DNA of 64,000 bases from Aerococcus christensenii (GCF_001543105.1 NZ_CP014159.1:744001-808000), one strand, 5' to 3'. Positions 1-9,402 are shown, numbered from the stretch's first letter. Notes: a model not told the origin generated them from the letters alone. Translations and numbers: made by a program.

Positions 1-1163
1 TGAGGAGCAAAGGTTGGGTGAAGAAGTTGATGAAGCATTTCGGGATCGACTTGAAGAATAGCTTCTTCTTTAGAAATGAGGCCCTCTTGCACCATATCTA
101 CAGCGATTTTTACGGCAGCTTTAGCTGTTCGTTTTCCGTTACGCGTTTGGAGGAAAAAGAGTTTTCCTTTTTCGATCGTAAATTCAATATCTTGCATGTT
201 ATGGTAGTAACTCTCGAGTTGATGGGCGAGAGTATGGATTTGAGAATAGATTTCAGGCATTTCTGTTTTTAAATCTTCAATCACAGAAGGGGTACGAATT
301 CCTGCGACTACATCTTCGCCTTGTGCATTTTTGAGATATTCTCCAAATAACTTGTTTTCACCAGTTGCAGGATTGCGGGTAAAGAGAACTCCTGTTCCTG
401 AAGTAGTGCCACTATTCCCAAAGACCATTTCTTGAATGTTAACGGCAGTGCCAAGTTGATCAGAGATATGATTGATCCGACGATAAACTTTTGCACGGTG
501 ATTATTCCAGGATTTGAAGACGGCTTTAATGGCATCGGTGAGTTGAACTTTCACTTCTTGAGGGAAAGGAAAACCTAATTCTTTGAGGTAAAGCTCTTTA
601 AAGGCTTCAACAATGCGTTTAAGAGCTTGTAGATCGAGTTCATAATCAAATTTAACCTGAGCTTGAGTCTTCTCTTGTTTTAAAATGTCTTCAAAAAGTT
701 GGCTGTCCATTTCATAGACAACATTTCCATACATTTGGAGAAGACGGCGATAGCAGTCGTAAGCAAAACGTTCATCTTGGGTAATTTTAGCTAGAATATT
801 AACGTTTTGATCGTTAAGTCCGGCGTTTAGGATTGTATCCATCATCCCAGGCATAGATTCGGGAGCACCTGAACGAACAGAAACTAATAAAAGATTTTTA
901 GAATCTGAGAATTTTTTGTGACTGGTCTCTTCTAAGTGAGTGATGGCTTTGTCAATTTGTTCTGTTAATTCTGATTTGAGATGATCTTCTCCTGTTTCTT
1001 CCAGGTGAGAAAGATAATCTAAACAGGCATGGGTGGTAATGGTGAAACCTTTAGGGACTGGAAAGCCTAGGCGAGTCATTTCTGCCAAATTGGCTCCTTT
1101 GCCACCGAGTGTTTCACACATTTTGGCGTTTCCTTCACTGAATGCATAGATAAATGGTTGCAT
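1..1163 (-). CDS. ppdK: Pyruvate, phosphate dikinase, N-terminal part (runs off left edge)
   Basis: Cytoplasmic enzyme that interconverts pyruvate and PEP using ATP and phosphate. The minus-strand frame starts at the ATG complementary to 1161-1163 behind an AAGGAGG site (complement of 1171-1178) and stays open to base 1, giving 387 residues of a protein usually near 870. Visible are the N-terminal ATP-grasp signatures: GGKGANLAEM near residue 21, SVRSGAPESMPGMMDT near 95, and NSGTTSGTGVLFTRNPATGE near 250. The central phospho-histidine domain and the PEP domain lie outside the window. It is transcribed away from the SBF transporter terminator. The family call is firm; only truncation by the window edge is seen. 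Confidence 0.93.
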   Translation of the reverse strand, partial: MQPFIYAFSEGNAKMCETLGGKGANLAEMTRLGFPVPKGFTITTHACLDYLSHLEETGEDHLKSELTEQIDKAITHLEETSHKKFSDSKNLLLVSVRSGAPESMPGMMDTILNAGLNDQNVNILAKITQDERFAYDCYRRLLQMYGNVVYEMDSQLFEDILKQEKTQAQVKFDYELDLQALKRIVEAFKELYLKELGFPFPQEVKVQLTDAIKAVFKSWNNHRAKVYRRINHISDQLGTAVNIQEMVFGNSGTTSGTGVLFTRNPATGENKLFGEYLKNAQGEDVVAGIRTPSVIEDLKTEMPEIYSQIHTLAHQLESYYHNMQDIEFTIEKGKLFFLQTRNGKRTAKAAVKIAVDMVQEGLISKEEAILQVDPEMLHQLLHPTFAP

Positions 1164-1273
1164 GAAATATCCTCCTTAAAAATAATAGTGCGGCACATAA
1201 AGTATATAATGCATCATATTTATTTTGCAAGGAAAATTTTTTAAAAAATGAACATGAAGCAATAGATAGAGAC

Positions 1274-1307
1274 AAAAAAGCCTCAAACAATGAGAGTTTG
1301 AGGCTTT
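1274..1307 (-). terminator. Intrinsic terminator of the SBF transporter gene
   Basis: An 11-bp perfect stem (1278-1288 with 1296-1306) has a 7-nt loop. On the minus strand it is followed by a T run (complement of 1274-1279). It lies just past the stop of the minus-strand transporter gene. Confidence 0.85.
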
Positions 1308-1327
1308 CTGTAAGAAAATGAACATTT

Positions 1328-2215
1328 TTATGAAGCGTTAGAGTTTATTTGACGAGTGACCCACTTCGTAAATAATTTTAATTCAATCATCCCAATAGAA
1401 CTAATAATAATCACCAGGGATAATAGAGCAGGATCTTTTAAATTAGAGGCTGCAACAATTAAAGCAATGCCAGCATTTCTTTGCCCTGCCATAAAGGCCG
1501 CTGTAAATTTTGCAGTGTCATCAGCGTTTTTGATTTCAAAGAGGTAGCCGATGAAAAAGGAAATACCTATAAAAGTAGAGCCTAATAGCAAGGCAAAAAG
1601 TGCTCCATTTGTGACCATCTCGAAAATCGTGGGAAGATAAGCAACCATCATTCCATAGATGACAATATTGGTAGTCCATTTTTGAGCTATTTTTAGAAAA
1701 GGAAAAAGTGTACTGGTTAAAAAAGATAAAAATTGTTTCATCAGTAAGCCGGCGATCAAAGGAATAATTGCAGTTTTTAAAAGAACGATAAAGATTTGCT
1801 GTAAAGTGATACTTGCTCCCTTAGCGATGAAAGTCAGTTGAAAAGGAAAGAGAAGCATGGTGGCCATTAATAGGATAATAAGTCCAGATGTCCCTAAACT
1901 CGTTTTAAGATGAGAAGAGTCAATAAGACTGAGAACAAAGGGCCCTCCCGCTGTGAAAAAATAGAGAAGAATACCTAACTTATAGGAAGGATTCATGGGT
2001 AACACGGAGAGGATGAGCCAAAATAAAGCCGGAATGAAACAATTATTGACAATAATCATGCGAACAAAGTATTTCCAATTTTGTTTAGCAGTAAACAAGA
2101 GGGATTGAGGCGTTTCAATAAGAGCTGCGTTAAACACCATTAAAAATATAAATATAGGCATGGTGAGGTTGGCTATTTTACCAATAAGAATAAGGATTGT
2201 GGTTAATAAAGACAT
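1328..2215 (-). CDS. Bile acid:sodium symporter (SBF/BASS) family transporter
   Basis: Integral membrane protein of 295 residues with about nine or ten hydrophobic segments. The stretch AGQRNAGIALIVA near residue 243 matches the conserved G-x-R-N region of the SBF/BASS and arsenite-permease-like superfamily. Family members move organic anions such as bile acids, pantoate or sulfonated and sulfated steroids with sodium. The substrate here cannot be read from sequence. It sits beside a LysR regulator and the divergent thioredoxin/arylsulfotransferase genes, so a sulfated or sulfonated anion is a reasonable guess, but that is inference from neighbours only. It has its own terminator. Confidence 0.75.
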   Translation of the reverse strand: MSLLTTILILIGKIANLTMPIFIFLMVFNAALIETPQSLLFTAKQNWKYFVRMIIVNNCFIPALFWLILSVLPMNPSYKLGILLYFFTAGGPFVLSLIDSSHLKTSLGTSGLIILLMATMLLFPFQLTFIAKGASITLQQIFIVLLKTAIIPLIAGLLMKQFLSFLTSTLFPFLKIAQKWTTNIVIYGMMVAYLPTIFEMVTNGALFALLLGSTFIGISFFIGYLFEIKNADDTAKFTAAFMAGQRNAGIALIVAASNLKDPALLSLVIIISSIGMIELKLFTKWVTRQINSNAS

Positions 2216-2364
2216 GAATAGGCCTTCTTTCTATAACTATGTGGTAACTTGTTCTTTTATTCACATTATAGAAAGAAAAAGTGTATTCACCCAATAACGC
2301 TTTGGAAATTAAATATTCAAAAATATAATAAATGAAAATTTCGTGCGCCTGTAAAAAGAATGCG

Positions 2365-3270
2365 TTAAGCGGGGTTGACAGTGAGAAGATTAAGAAAAGC
2401 TTCTACGTGGTTTTCAGGGACAGTGTGAGTAGAGTAGATGAGATAGTAATAAAGAGAACGATTAAAGTGCGTTAAATGAATTTCAGCTAATTCATGATGA
2501 TTCAGTTCATCATTGATACTTTCTTGATATAAAAAGCCAATGCCTTTATTTTGACGAATAATTTTTTTAATGATTTCAATATCATTCATTACGCGAAAAT
2601 TACGGCTTTTTTTATAAAAATCAATTTTTTGCGTTTGAAAATAATTATCGATGATTTGTTTCGTCATAGATCCCGTTTCTCGACATAAAAAGCGTTCTTT
2701 TTCTAAGATCTCGAAAGAAACCTCTTGATTGGCGCAAGGATGCTTGGGGGAACAAGCAAGAACAAGTTGATCGACAGAAAAAGGAATCGCGCGTAAATTT
2801 TCCTCATGCTCATAAGCGTTGTAAGATTGCGCAGTGATTAAAGCCAGATCAATTTGCCCAGATTCTAAGTATTTTAAAATCGTGGAAGTATTGCTTGTGA
2901 AGAAATTGATATTGTAGGTAGTTGGCTTTTTAATCATTCCGGTTTGTTTAGGGATATAGTAGTGTCCGATGACTTGACAAGCCCCTACCGTTAAGTCAAT
3001 TTTTTGAGTATATTCTGCATGAAGTTCGTCTTTTAATTTTTGGCTTTCGAGATTAATTTTAAGTAAACTGTCTAAGAGAATTTGTCCCTGAACGGTAAGT
3101 TTTAAGATGCGATTGTGATAATAGAAGAGTTTGACTTGCAGTTCGTCTTCAATAAATTTGATATGTTTTGTGACAGCAGGTTGGGATAAATTAAGCCGTT
3201 GTGCAGCTTTGGTATAGTTGAGTTGTTTAGCCACTTCTAAAAATGTGGTGTAGCGATAGTCAATAAGCAT
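2365..3270 (-). CDS. LysR-family transcriptional regulator
   Basis: A 301-residue LysR protein. The winged helix-turn-helix occupies residues 1-60, with FLEVAKQLNYTKAAQRLNLS and QPAVTKHIKFIEDEL as the classic signature. The rest is a periplasmic-binding-like effector domain. A longer frame reaches 3324, but the ATG at 3270 has an AGGAAA site and begins exactly at the usual family start, so I choose it. The gene is divergent from trxB, the usual geometry for a LysR activator controlling its neighbour. It probably governs the trxB-trxA-sulfotransferase genes and possibly the SBF transporter; the effector is unknown. Confidence 0.88.
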   Translation of the reverse strand: MLIDYRYTTFLEVAKQLNYTKAAQRLNLSQPAVTKHIKFIEDELQVKLFYYHNRILKLTVQGQILLDSLLKINLESQKLKDELHAEYTQKIDLTVGACQVIGHYYIPKQTGMIKKPTTYNINFFTSNTSTILKYLESGQIDLALITAQSYNAYEHEENLRAIPFSVDQLVLACSPKHPCANQEVSFEILEKERFLCRETGSMTKQIIDNYFQTQKIDFYKKSRNFRVMNDIEIIKKIIRQNKGIGFLYQESINDELNHHELAEIHLTHFNRSLYYYLIYSTHTVPENHVEAFLNLLTVNPA

Positions 3271-3455
3271 GATATTTTCCTTTCTGATAGAGTCAATCAC
3301 GAGTGATCTTGAGAAATTGCCCACAATAACAATCTGTAATTTAAGTATAACAAATCAAAGGGGGTTCAATCTATATCTATTGTGATACGATGAACATGTT
3401 AAAAGAAATCCCTTACAGAATGTGAGTTAGGGACAACGAGGAAAGGAATTTGGCA

Positions 3456-4403
3456 ATGAGACAATATGATTTAGTAGTAATTGGAGCAGGGCCAGCAGGT
3501 ATGACAGCTGCTATTTATGGCGTAAGAGCAAATCTGTCTGTTTTAATGGTAGATAAATTAGCACCAGGTGGACAAGTGATTAATACGAATGAAGTTGATA
3601 ACTATCCAGGTCTTCCTAAAATTAATGGGGCAGAGCTTTGTATGCAAATGTTTACACACTGTCAAGATTTGGGTGTTCATTTTGATTATAAAACGGTAAA
3701 AGAGATTGAAATCAAAGATGAAGTTCAACGGGTGATTCATTTCAAAGAAGATGACAGTCTGGTAGAAACACCAACAGTAATTATTGCCACAGGTACACGG
3801 CCGAGAGAATTAGCCATTTCAGGAGAAGAAGCCTTAAAGGGAACTGCTATTTCTTGGTGCGCCATTTGTGATGGAGCTAAGTACGCAGGGAAAGATGTAG
3901 TGATCATTGGAGGGGGCAATTCAGCAGTTGATGAAGGCACTTATTTAGCAGGAATTGTGAATTCTTTGACAATAGTTACAGATTTTGATTTAACGGCGGA
4001 CCCTACTTCCTGTGATTACCTTCGCTCCTTAGAAAATGTCACAGTTTATCCTTATAAAAAAGTGACAGCTTTTGAGATTAAAGAAGATGGAAGTATGGCG
4101 GGCGTTCGTTTCTGTGATAAAGAAACGGGAGAAAACGAACAATTGATTCCGTGTGATGGGGTATTTGAGTATATAGGAGCCGTTCCAAGTACTGAATTTG
4201 TTCAAAATTTAGGCATTACGGAATCACATGGCTACATCGAACATAATGATCATATGGAAACGAAATGGCCAGGAATTTATGGAGCAGGAGACAGTAATTC
4301 TAAATTCCTTCGTCAAATTGTTACTGCTATATCAGATGGGGCAACGGCTGCTCAAGAAGCAAGTAATTATTTAAAGAAATTATGTGCACAAGGTAAATAT
4401 TAA
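3456..4403 (+). CDS. trxB: Thioredoxin-disulfide reductase
   Basis: Cytoplasmic flavoenzyme passing electrons from NADPH through FAD to thioredoxin; 315 residues from the ATG at 3456. A TTG six bases upstream is too close to the GAGGAAAGG site to be preferred. The FAD-binding GAGPAG is at the N-terminus, the redox pair CAIC is at C135 and C138 as in family members, and the NADPH-binding GGGNSA follows near residue 152. The C-terminal GAGDS motif is present near 275. It lies 29 bases ahead of a thioredoxin gene and the sulfotransferase, so it may be a dedicated reductase rather than the housekeeping one. Confidence 0.93.
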   Translation: MRQYDLVVIGAGPAGMTAAIYGVRANLSVLMVDKLAPGGQVINTNEVDNYPGLPKINGAELCMQMFTHCQDLGVHFDYKTVKEIEIKDEVQRVIHFKEDDSLVETPTVIIATGTRPRELAISGEEALKGTAISWCAICDGAKYAGKDVVIIGGGNSAVDEGTYLAGIVNSLTIVTDFDLTADPTSCDYLRSLENVTVYPYKKVTAFEIKEDGSMAGVRFCDKETGENEQLIPCDGVFEYIGAVPSTEFVQNLGITESHGYIEHNDHMETKWPGIYGAGDSNSKFLRQIVTAISDGATAAQEASNYLKKLCAQGKY

Positions 4404-4432
4404 GCTACTAAAAAATAAAAGGAGAGAGAAAA

Positions 4433-4741
4433 ATGTTAAAAGATTTTGTTCAAGAAGAATTTGATACAGATATTAAAAAAGGTGTGGTGTTATTAGATTT
4501 CTATTCTAAAACATGTGGGCCTTGCAAAATGTTAGCTTTTATTTTACAAGATATTGAAAAAACAATGGGAGATCAGGTAAAAATCATTAAAATTCCTTTT
4601 GAAGAAAATGCAAGTTTAGTCTGTGAATATCAAGTAGAAGGATATCCGACTTTAATTGTGCTAAAAAATGGAAAAGAAGTTAATCGGAAATCAGGTTTAC
4701 AACAAAAACCTGTCATCATTAAAATGATTGAGGAGGCATAA
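4433..4741 (+). CDS. Thioredoxin-like protein
   Basis: A 102-residue thioredoxin fold. The active site reads T-C-G-P-C-K with cysteines at 28 and 31, whereas ordinary thioredoxins have W before the first cysteine. The cis-proline region VEGYPTLIV near residue 70 is intact. There is no signal peptide, so it is cytoplasmic. It is preceded by a GGAGAGAG ribosome site and lies 2 bases before the sulfotransferase start codon, so the two are translationally coupled. Probably the electron partner of the TrxB encoded just upstream; the missing tryptophan suggests an altered redox potential or partner. Confidence 0.9.
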   Translation: MLKDFVQEEFDTDIKKGVVLLDFYSKTCGPCKMLAFILQDIEKTMGDQVKIIKIPFEENASLVCEYQVEGYPTLIVLKNGKEVNRKSGLQQKPVIIKMIEEA

Positions 4742-4743
4742 CC

Positions 4744-6615
4744 ATGACCGTTACTTATGAATATAAACAACATTTAATCGAACAACAAGCAAAATCTGAA
4801 GAATTAATGCTAGAAGAATTTCACCAAGGACACTATACGATGGAGGATCCTTTAATTAAAGTGAATCCCTATCTTATTAATCCTTTAGCTGCTGTGATCT
4901 TATTTGAAACAGAAGAAGAAACGGCCATTACCGTTCGGGTTAAAGGAAAAAAGAAAGAACAAGATTTTTATCACAGTTTTGGTCGTGCTAAGGAACATGT
5001 GCTACCGATTATTGGTTTGTATAGTGATTATGAAAATCAAATTGAAATTTATCCTTGGCAAAAGTATGATGAAAAAGTAACCGTTACGATTCAGACAGAA
5101 GCTGTCAAACAAGATTCTTTAGTTGAATCGATGGAAACCACGCCAGCCTATATGCAAGATAATGTGTTAATGATGGGACCAGCTATTTCTGACTTAGCTA
5201 TGGCAGTGGATTCTGCTGGAGATGTACGAATGGCTTTAACCGTGCCTATGGCATGGGATATTAAACGTCAAAAGAACGGAAATCTCATTATGGGATCGGA
5301 ACGTGTTATTCGGATGCCATACTTTGTATCTGGACTTTATGAATTCAGTCCAGTAGGTAAAATTTATCGAGAAGTTCGTGTACCGAGAGGCTATCATCAT
5401 GATCAAGTACGTTTACCAAACGGAGATTTCTTGGCTTTAAGTTGTGACATTGAAAATGGGACAGTGGAAGATCAATTACTTGTGATTGATGGAGTTACCG
5501 GTCATGAAAAACGGCACATTAATTATCGGAATTTCATCCGTCCAGGCGCTTCTAAATCGGGGTCTTGGTCTGATGAAGATTGGTTCCATTGTAATGCGGT
5601 TTGGTACGATGAAAATACTCACTCTATCACATTATCTGGACGCCATATCAATGCGATGGTGAATATTGATTTTGATACTGAAAAATTGAATTGGATTATT
5701 TCTGATCCAGAAGGATGGCCAGAAGAATATCATCCTTATATTTTCAAACCAAAAGGGGACAAATTCGAATGGCCGTATGAACAACATGCGGTTTCCATTA
5801 CCCCATTGGGAGATGTAATGTGCTTTGATAACCACCATTATGGAAGTCCCAAGAAAGAAAACTATTTAGCAGCTAAAGATTCTTATAGTCGGGGTGTGAA
5901 ATATCGCATTGATACCGATAAAATGGAAATTGAGCAAATTTGGCAATACGGAAAAGAACGTGGTTCAGAATTCTTTTCTCCTTACATTTGTAATACGACC
6001 TACTATAATGAAGGACATTATTTGATTCACTCGGGTGGGATTGCTTATGATGGAGAAGGAAATCCTTCTGAAGATTTAGGACCATTTGCAGCTTTGGATG
6101 ATCCAAATGCCAAAATGGAAGCTATTACAGTTGAAGTTGCTAACGGCAAAAAAGAATTGGAATTACGCGTAGCCTCTAATTATTATCGAGCAACGAAGAT
6201 GCCACTATATGCTAAAGCAGGCAATAATTTATCTTTGGGACGAGGGACCATTCAAGGCAGCCTTGGAATTACGTCACAAATTGATTTAGATATCCCATGT
6301 GAGGAAACGGGAGAAGATTTACCAAAGAGTTGTGAAGGAAGAATCGTTGATGAAATGGATATGTTTACTTTCTATGCGAAATTTGAATCTGGGCAAATGG
6401 TTCTTCTCGTACTAGAAGGGGAAAAGGAAACACGGCGTTACTTTATTTCAACATCGAAGGGCAAACGCGGAGCAATGTGCACGGGAACTTTCTTACCAGG
6501 AGATGATAGAGATACTCGAACAGCAGTTTCTAAAGAAGGTCTAGAAGGAACTTACAAGGTATCTGTTATCGTAGATGATAAGAAGTATCAAACTGGAATT
6601 ACTATTCATGCGTAA
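4744..6615 (+). CDS. Arylsulfate sulfotransferase-like protein (ASST family)
   Basis: A 623-residue protein matching bacterial PAPS-independent arylsulfate sulfotransferases, which move sulfate from one phenolic sulfate ester to another phenol through a sulfo-histidine. It has an N-terminal beta domain and then the propeller, with conserved histidines in DWFHCN (H282), EQHAV (H348), NHH (H364-365) and YLIHSGG (H429). H429 sits where the catalytic histidine of the E. coli enzyme (H436) would be expected. Gram-negative homologs are exported and use dedicated DsbL/DsbI; here no signal peptide is visible and the partners are cytoplasmic-type TrxA and TrxB. Family is fairly sure; donor and acceptor are unknown. 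Confidence 0.82.
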   Translation: MTVTYEYKQHLIEQQAKSEELMLEEFHQGHYTMEDPLIKVNPYLINPLAAVILFETEEETAITVRVKGKKKEQDFYHSFGRAKEHVLPIIGLYSDYENQIEIYPWQKYDEKVTVTIQTEAVKQDSLVESMETTPAYMQDNVLMMGPAISDLAMAVDSAGDVRMALTVPMAWDIKRQKNGNLIMGSERVIRMPYFVSGLYEFSPVGKIYREVRVPRGYHHDQVRLPNGDFLALSCDIENGTVEDQLLVIDGVTGHEKRHINYRNFIRPGASKSGSWSDEDWFHCNAVWYDENTHSITLSGRHINAMVNIDFDTEKLNWIISDPEGWPEEYHPYIFKPKGDKFEWPYEQHAVSITPLGDVMCFDNHHYGSPKKENYLAAKDSYSRGVKYRIDTDKMEIEQIWQYGKERGSEFFSPYICNTTYYNEGHYLIHSGGIAYDGEGNPSEDLGPFAALDDPNAKMEAITVEVANGKKELELRVASNYYRATKMPLYAKAGNNLSLGRGTIQGSLGITSQIDLDIPCEETGEDLPKSCEGRIVDEMDMFTFYAKFESGQMVLLVLEGEKETRRYFISTSKGKRGAMCTGTFLPGDDRDTRTAVSKEGLEGTYKVSVIVDDKKYQTGITIHA

Positions 6616-6624
6616 GCATTTATG

Positions 6625-6667
6625 ACTTAGGGAGAACTTTAGTTTGTCTCCCTAAGTTATTTTTTAT
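6625..6667 (+). terminator. Intrinsic terminator after the sulfotransferase gene
   Basis: The perfect 11-bp stem 6625-6635 with 6647-6657 is followed by TTATTTTTTAT. It separates the trxB-trxA-sulfotransferase unit from the next gene, which is then reached only by read-through or its own promoter. Confidence 0.82.
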
Positions 6668-6681
6668 GAAAAGAGGCGTAG

Positions 6682-7473
6682 ATGGTGGATGCAGAGCAAA
6701 GAAATTTAATCGAGCACATGAAAACATGGGTGATTCAAGCCGGTCAGCGTATAGAAAAAGCAAGGGAAAGTGGAATTTCTTATCGAGAAAAAACCTCACT
6801 TAGGGATTTAGTGACACCAATTGATTTAGAAATTGAAAATTTTTATCGGGTGGCCATAAAAAAAGTCTATCCTACCCATAAAATTTTAGGAGAAGAAAAA
6901 CAGGGGGAACAAGCAAAATCTTTACAAGGTTCTGTGTGGATTATGGATCCTATTGATGGCACGCTGAATTATATTAAACAGGCAGATAATTATGTCACGA
7001 TGTTGTCCTACTTTAAAAATGGAGTGGGACAAGTGGGCATGATTTATGAGGTTAGTGCTAAAAAGTTATTAATTGCTATTAAAGGAAAAGGTGTTTTTGT
7101 GAATGGACATTTTATAAAACCTATAGGCAAACAAACCTGTTTAGCACAAAGTTTAATGAGTGTAGAAGCTTTGGATTTGAATGACGCTTTATCTTTGTAT
7201 GAATTCTCTAAAAAAAGTTTAGGTTTAAGAATAACAGGATGTGCAGGGTTAGATGCTTGGCAATTTGCTTTAGGCCAAACTGGGCTTTATTTGAATCATC
7301 TTTTTCCTTGGGATAATGCAGTCAGTGTTATTATGGCTGATTTATTAGGATTTAAGGTAACTAATTTTAAAGGAGAATCGCTTAACTTATTAGATAGAGA
7401 ATATGTGGTTATGGCCTATCCTAAAATTCATGAAGAGTTTTTAACTTATGTGAAAGAGAAGTTTGAAGATTAA
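6682..7473 (+). CDS. Inositol monophosphatase-family phosphatase
   Basis: A 263-residue protein with the Mg-dependent sugar-phosphatase signature: LGEEK near residue 70, DPIDGTLNY near residue 92 and PWDNAVSV near residue 213. Family members hydrolyse inositol phosphate, fructose bisphosphate, nucleotide phosphates or 3-phosphoadenosine 5-phosphate (CysQ type). Its place next to a sulfotransferase suggests the last activity, but the neighbouring enzyme class does not use PAPS, so this stays a guess. The start is the ATG at 6682 with AGAGG upstream. It ends at a strong bidirectional terminator shared with the convergent regulator gene. Confidence 0.85.
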   Translation: MVDAEQRNLIEHMKTWVIQAGQRIEKARESGISYREKTSLRDLVTPIDLEIENFYRVAIKKVYPTHKILGEEKQGEQAKSLQGSVWIMDPIDGTLNYIKQADNYVTMLSYFKNGVGQVGMIYEVSAKKLLIAIKGKGVFVNGHFIKPIGKQTCLAQSLMSVEALDLNDALSLYEFSKKSLGLRITGCAGLDAWQFALGQTGLYLNHLFPWDNAVSVIMADLLGFKVTNFKGESLNLLDREYVVMAYPKIHEEFLTYVKEKFED

Positions 7474-7485
7474 AAAGTTGATATA

Positions 7486-7551
7486 GTAAAAGAAATCTCT
7501 ATTTTTAAAGTGGCTTTTGGAAGCAGAAATAAAAATAGAGATTTCTTTTAC
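7486..7551. terminator. Bidirectional terminator between convergent genes
   Basis: A perfect 22-bp inverted repeat (7486-7507 with 7530-7551) with a 22-nt loop. A/T-rich arm ends give U-rich tracts in both directions. It lies exactly between the phosphatase stop and the stop of the minus-strand regulator. Confidence 0.85.
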
Positions 7552-7553
7552 GT

Positions 7554-8486
7554 TTATATTTGGGCAATGAGATATTGGGCAGTTTCTAAGTCAGTGACTA
7601 GTTCATCAAAATAGCCACCATTTAAAGCAGCAAAAATACTGAGGTGTTTCTTTTTACCACCTGCGATACAGATCTTTTTATCAATACCTTCAAAAGTTTC
7701 TCTAGAAACAGAAATACGGCGTTGAGCGAGCTCAGGAAGTATTTCATAGCCCATGGGATCGATGAAAATAATGGAAACGATATCACAAGCGGCTTTTGAG
7801 GATTGGATCAAATTAATTTCGTTAGGCGAAAGGTAGCCAGTAGATTGGATTGTTGTATCGCCATCAGTAGGAGTTCCTACGCTAAAAATGGTAATATTAG
7901 CTTTTTTTGCCAGACCGAGAGTGTGTTTAATTGTGGGGTCATTTTGATACATATTCGCAGCAGATTGGGTGAGAGCAAAAGCTGGGGCCATCAAGGAAGA
8001 GGCAGTAGCCATATAGTTTTCTGCTAAACGGTTAGCAATCGTACTAGCGTGCACGTTAAAATTTGTCACCCCATGCCCGCCTATAAGGGGAGTAAACATA
8101 GTATCTTTTCCCAAATTGCCATAACAATATTTAGAGAGTTCTTCAAGTGTACGTCCCCACCCCACAGCAACAATATCTCCTGGTTGAAGAATAGAATTCA
8201 GATATCCACCTGCTTTTTGAGCAAGATCAACCCGAACGTCATTGGATACATTATCGCAGATCAAGACTTTTTGTAAATCAAAAGATTCCTCTAATGTCTT
8301 TTCTAGTTGTTCGTAGGAGGGAGAATCGTTAATCGTAATGGAGACAATTCCTAAATCACGAGCGCGTTGAAGCATTCTGGAAACTTTGATACGAGAAATT
8401 CCGCATTGTTTAGCAATGTCATTTTGCGTCATTTGATGATAATAGTAGAGCTGAGCCACTTCGATGAGCTGTTTACGGTTGTTCAT
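7554..8486 (-). CDS. SorC/DeoR-type sugar-binding transcriptional regulator
   Basis: A 310-residue protein. The N-terminal helix-turn-helix (residues 8-50, with YYYHQMTQNDIAKQCGISR) is followed by a sugar-phosphate-binding domain containing GDIVAVGWGRTL near residue 103, as in B. subtilis DeoR and SorC. The start at 8486 has a GAGGTGA ribosome site. It lies upstream of the DeoR-type gene on the same strand, next to the ascorbate operon. Effector is probably a phosphorylated sugar; target genes are likely the adjacent ula genes or a lost locus. Complete and apparently functional. Confidence 0.85.
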   Translation of the reverse strand: MNNRKQLIEVAQLYYYHQMTQNDIAKQCGISRIKVSRMLQRARDLGIVSITINDSPSYEQLEKTLEESFDLQKVLICDNVSNDVRVDLAQKAGGYLNSILQPGDIVAVGWGRTLEELSKYCYGNLGKDTMFTPLIGGHGVTNFNVHASTIANRLAENYMATASSLMAPAFALTQSAANMYQNDPTIKHTLGLAKKANITIFSVGTPTDGDTTIQSTGYLSPNEINLIQSSKAACDIVSIIFIDPMGYEILPELAQRRISVSRETFEGIDKKICIAGGKKKHLSIFAALNGGYFDELVTDLETAQYLIAQI

Positions 8487-8553
8487 TCTTTCACCTCATG
8501 TCAAGTATAAAAATATCATAGCTGAAAACAGACAAATCTTCTAGTGATAAAAA

Positions 8554-9402
8554 TTAGTGGATATCTAGAACAAGAGAAGAGTGGGTATCTTTTTTAGAAA
8601 TATTAAAGTCAACATTAGCTTGAATAACTTGCATACCTGCTTTCTTCATTTCATTAATTGCTTCACAATCTGAAAATTCGTCCGTTATTAGAATATCCAC
8701 GCAATCTGCATTTGCTACAAAGAAAGAAGAGTCGTTATTAATTTTTCGATAGTCCGCAACAACGATTACTTTTCCTTGAGTTTGTTCAATCATGATTCGA
8801 TTAATTTTGGATTCATTAGCGTTACTTGTGGTAATTCCGTTTTTTAAACTAAATCCTGAACAACCAATCACCGCAACATCACTGATGACTCTCCCAACAG
8901 CTTCTTCAGCTAAGGAACCGGTTAAGGCTTCTTTAGGTAAACGTAATTCACCGCCTGTTATAAGAACTGTAGAAGAAGGATTTAAAGAATTTTTGTGAAT
9001 TTGTTCATGAATACGAAGGTTATTTGTAATAATATCTACTGATTTATTAGATAAATGATCTAAGGTATACAACGCAGTAGAACTTGTGTTTATAAAGATA
9101 GTATCTCCTGAGTGAATGAAATTAGCTACCATATGGCCAATTGACATTTTAATTTTTTCAATATTGGAATTCATAGGGGAGTTATCTTTGAATTTATAAT
9201 GATGATTAAGACAAGCAAAGCCGTGAAAACGAGTAACAATGCCCATATTTTCAAGGGTAGATAGATCTCGACGGATTGTCATGAGAGAAACGCCACAAAG
9301 AGAAGCGAGCTCGGTGACGGATAATTTGTTTTTATCTGCTTCTTGAAGAAGAGCTTCAATATATTCATGACGCCGATAGATGTTTTTGGCTGAATTTTTC
9401 AT
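8554..9402 (-). CDS. ulaR: DeoR-family repressor of the ascorbate operon (UlaR-like)
   Basis: A 282-residue DeoR/GlpR protein: N-terminal HTH with LSVTELASLCGVSLMTIRRD near residue 27, then the DeoR C-terminal domain with DTIFINTSSTALY near 99 and ITNNLRIHEQI near 125. It is divergent from ulaG, the usual place for UlaR, which in enteric bacteria releases DNA when L-ascorbate 6-phosphate binds. Repeated TGTTCG/GAACA motifs in the gap 9403-9616 are likely operators. A cut copy of this gene stands before the second ula operon, supporting the pairing. Function is assigned by family and context. Confidence 0.83.
   Translation of the reverse strand: MKNSAKNIYRRHEYIEALLQEADKNKLSVTELASLCGVSLMTIRRDLSTLENMGIVTRFHGFACLNHHYKFKDNSPMNSNIEKIKMSIGHMVANFIHSGDTIFINTSSTALYTLDHLSNKSVDIITNNLRIHEQIHKNSLNPSSTVLITGGELRLPKEALTGSLAEEAVGRVISDVAVIGCSGFSLKNGITTSNANESKINRIMIEQTQGKVIVVADYRKINNDSSFFVANADCVDILITDEFSDCEAINEMKKAGMQVIQANVDFNISKKDTHSSLVLDIH

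Noticed and set aside
3424..3455. TTG start for trxB two codons upstream
   Set aside because: It lies too close to the GAGGAAAGG ribosome site; ATG at 3456 has normal spacing.
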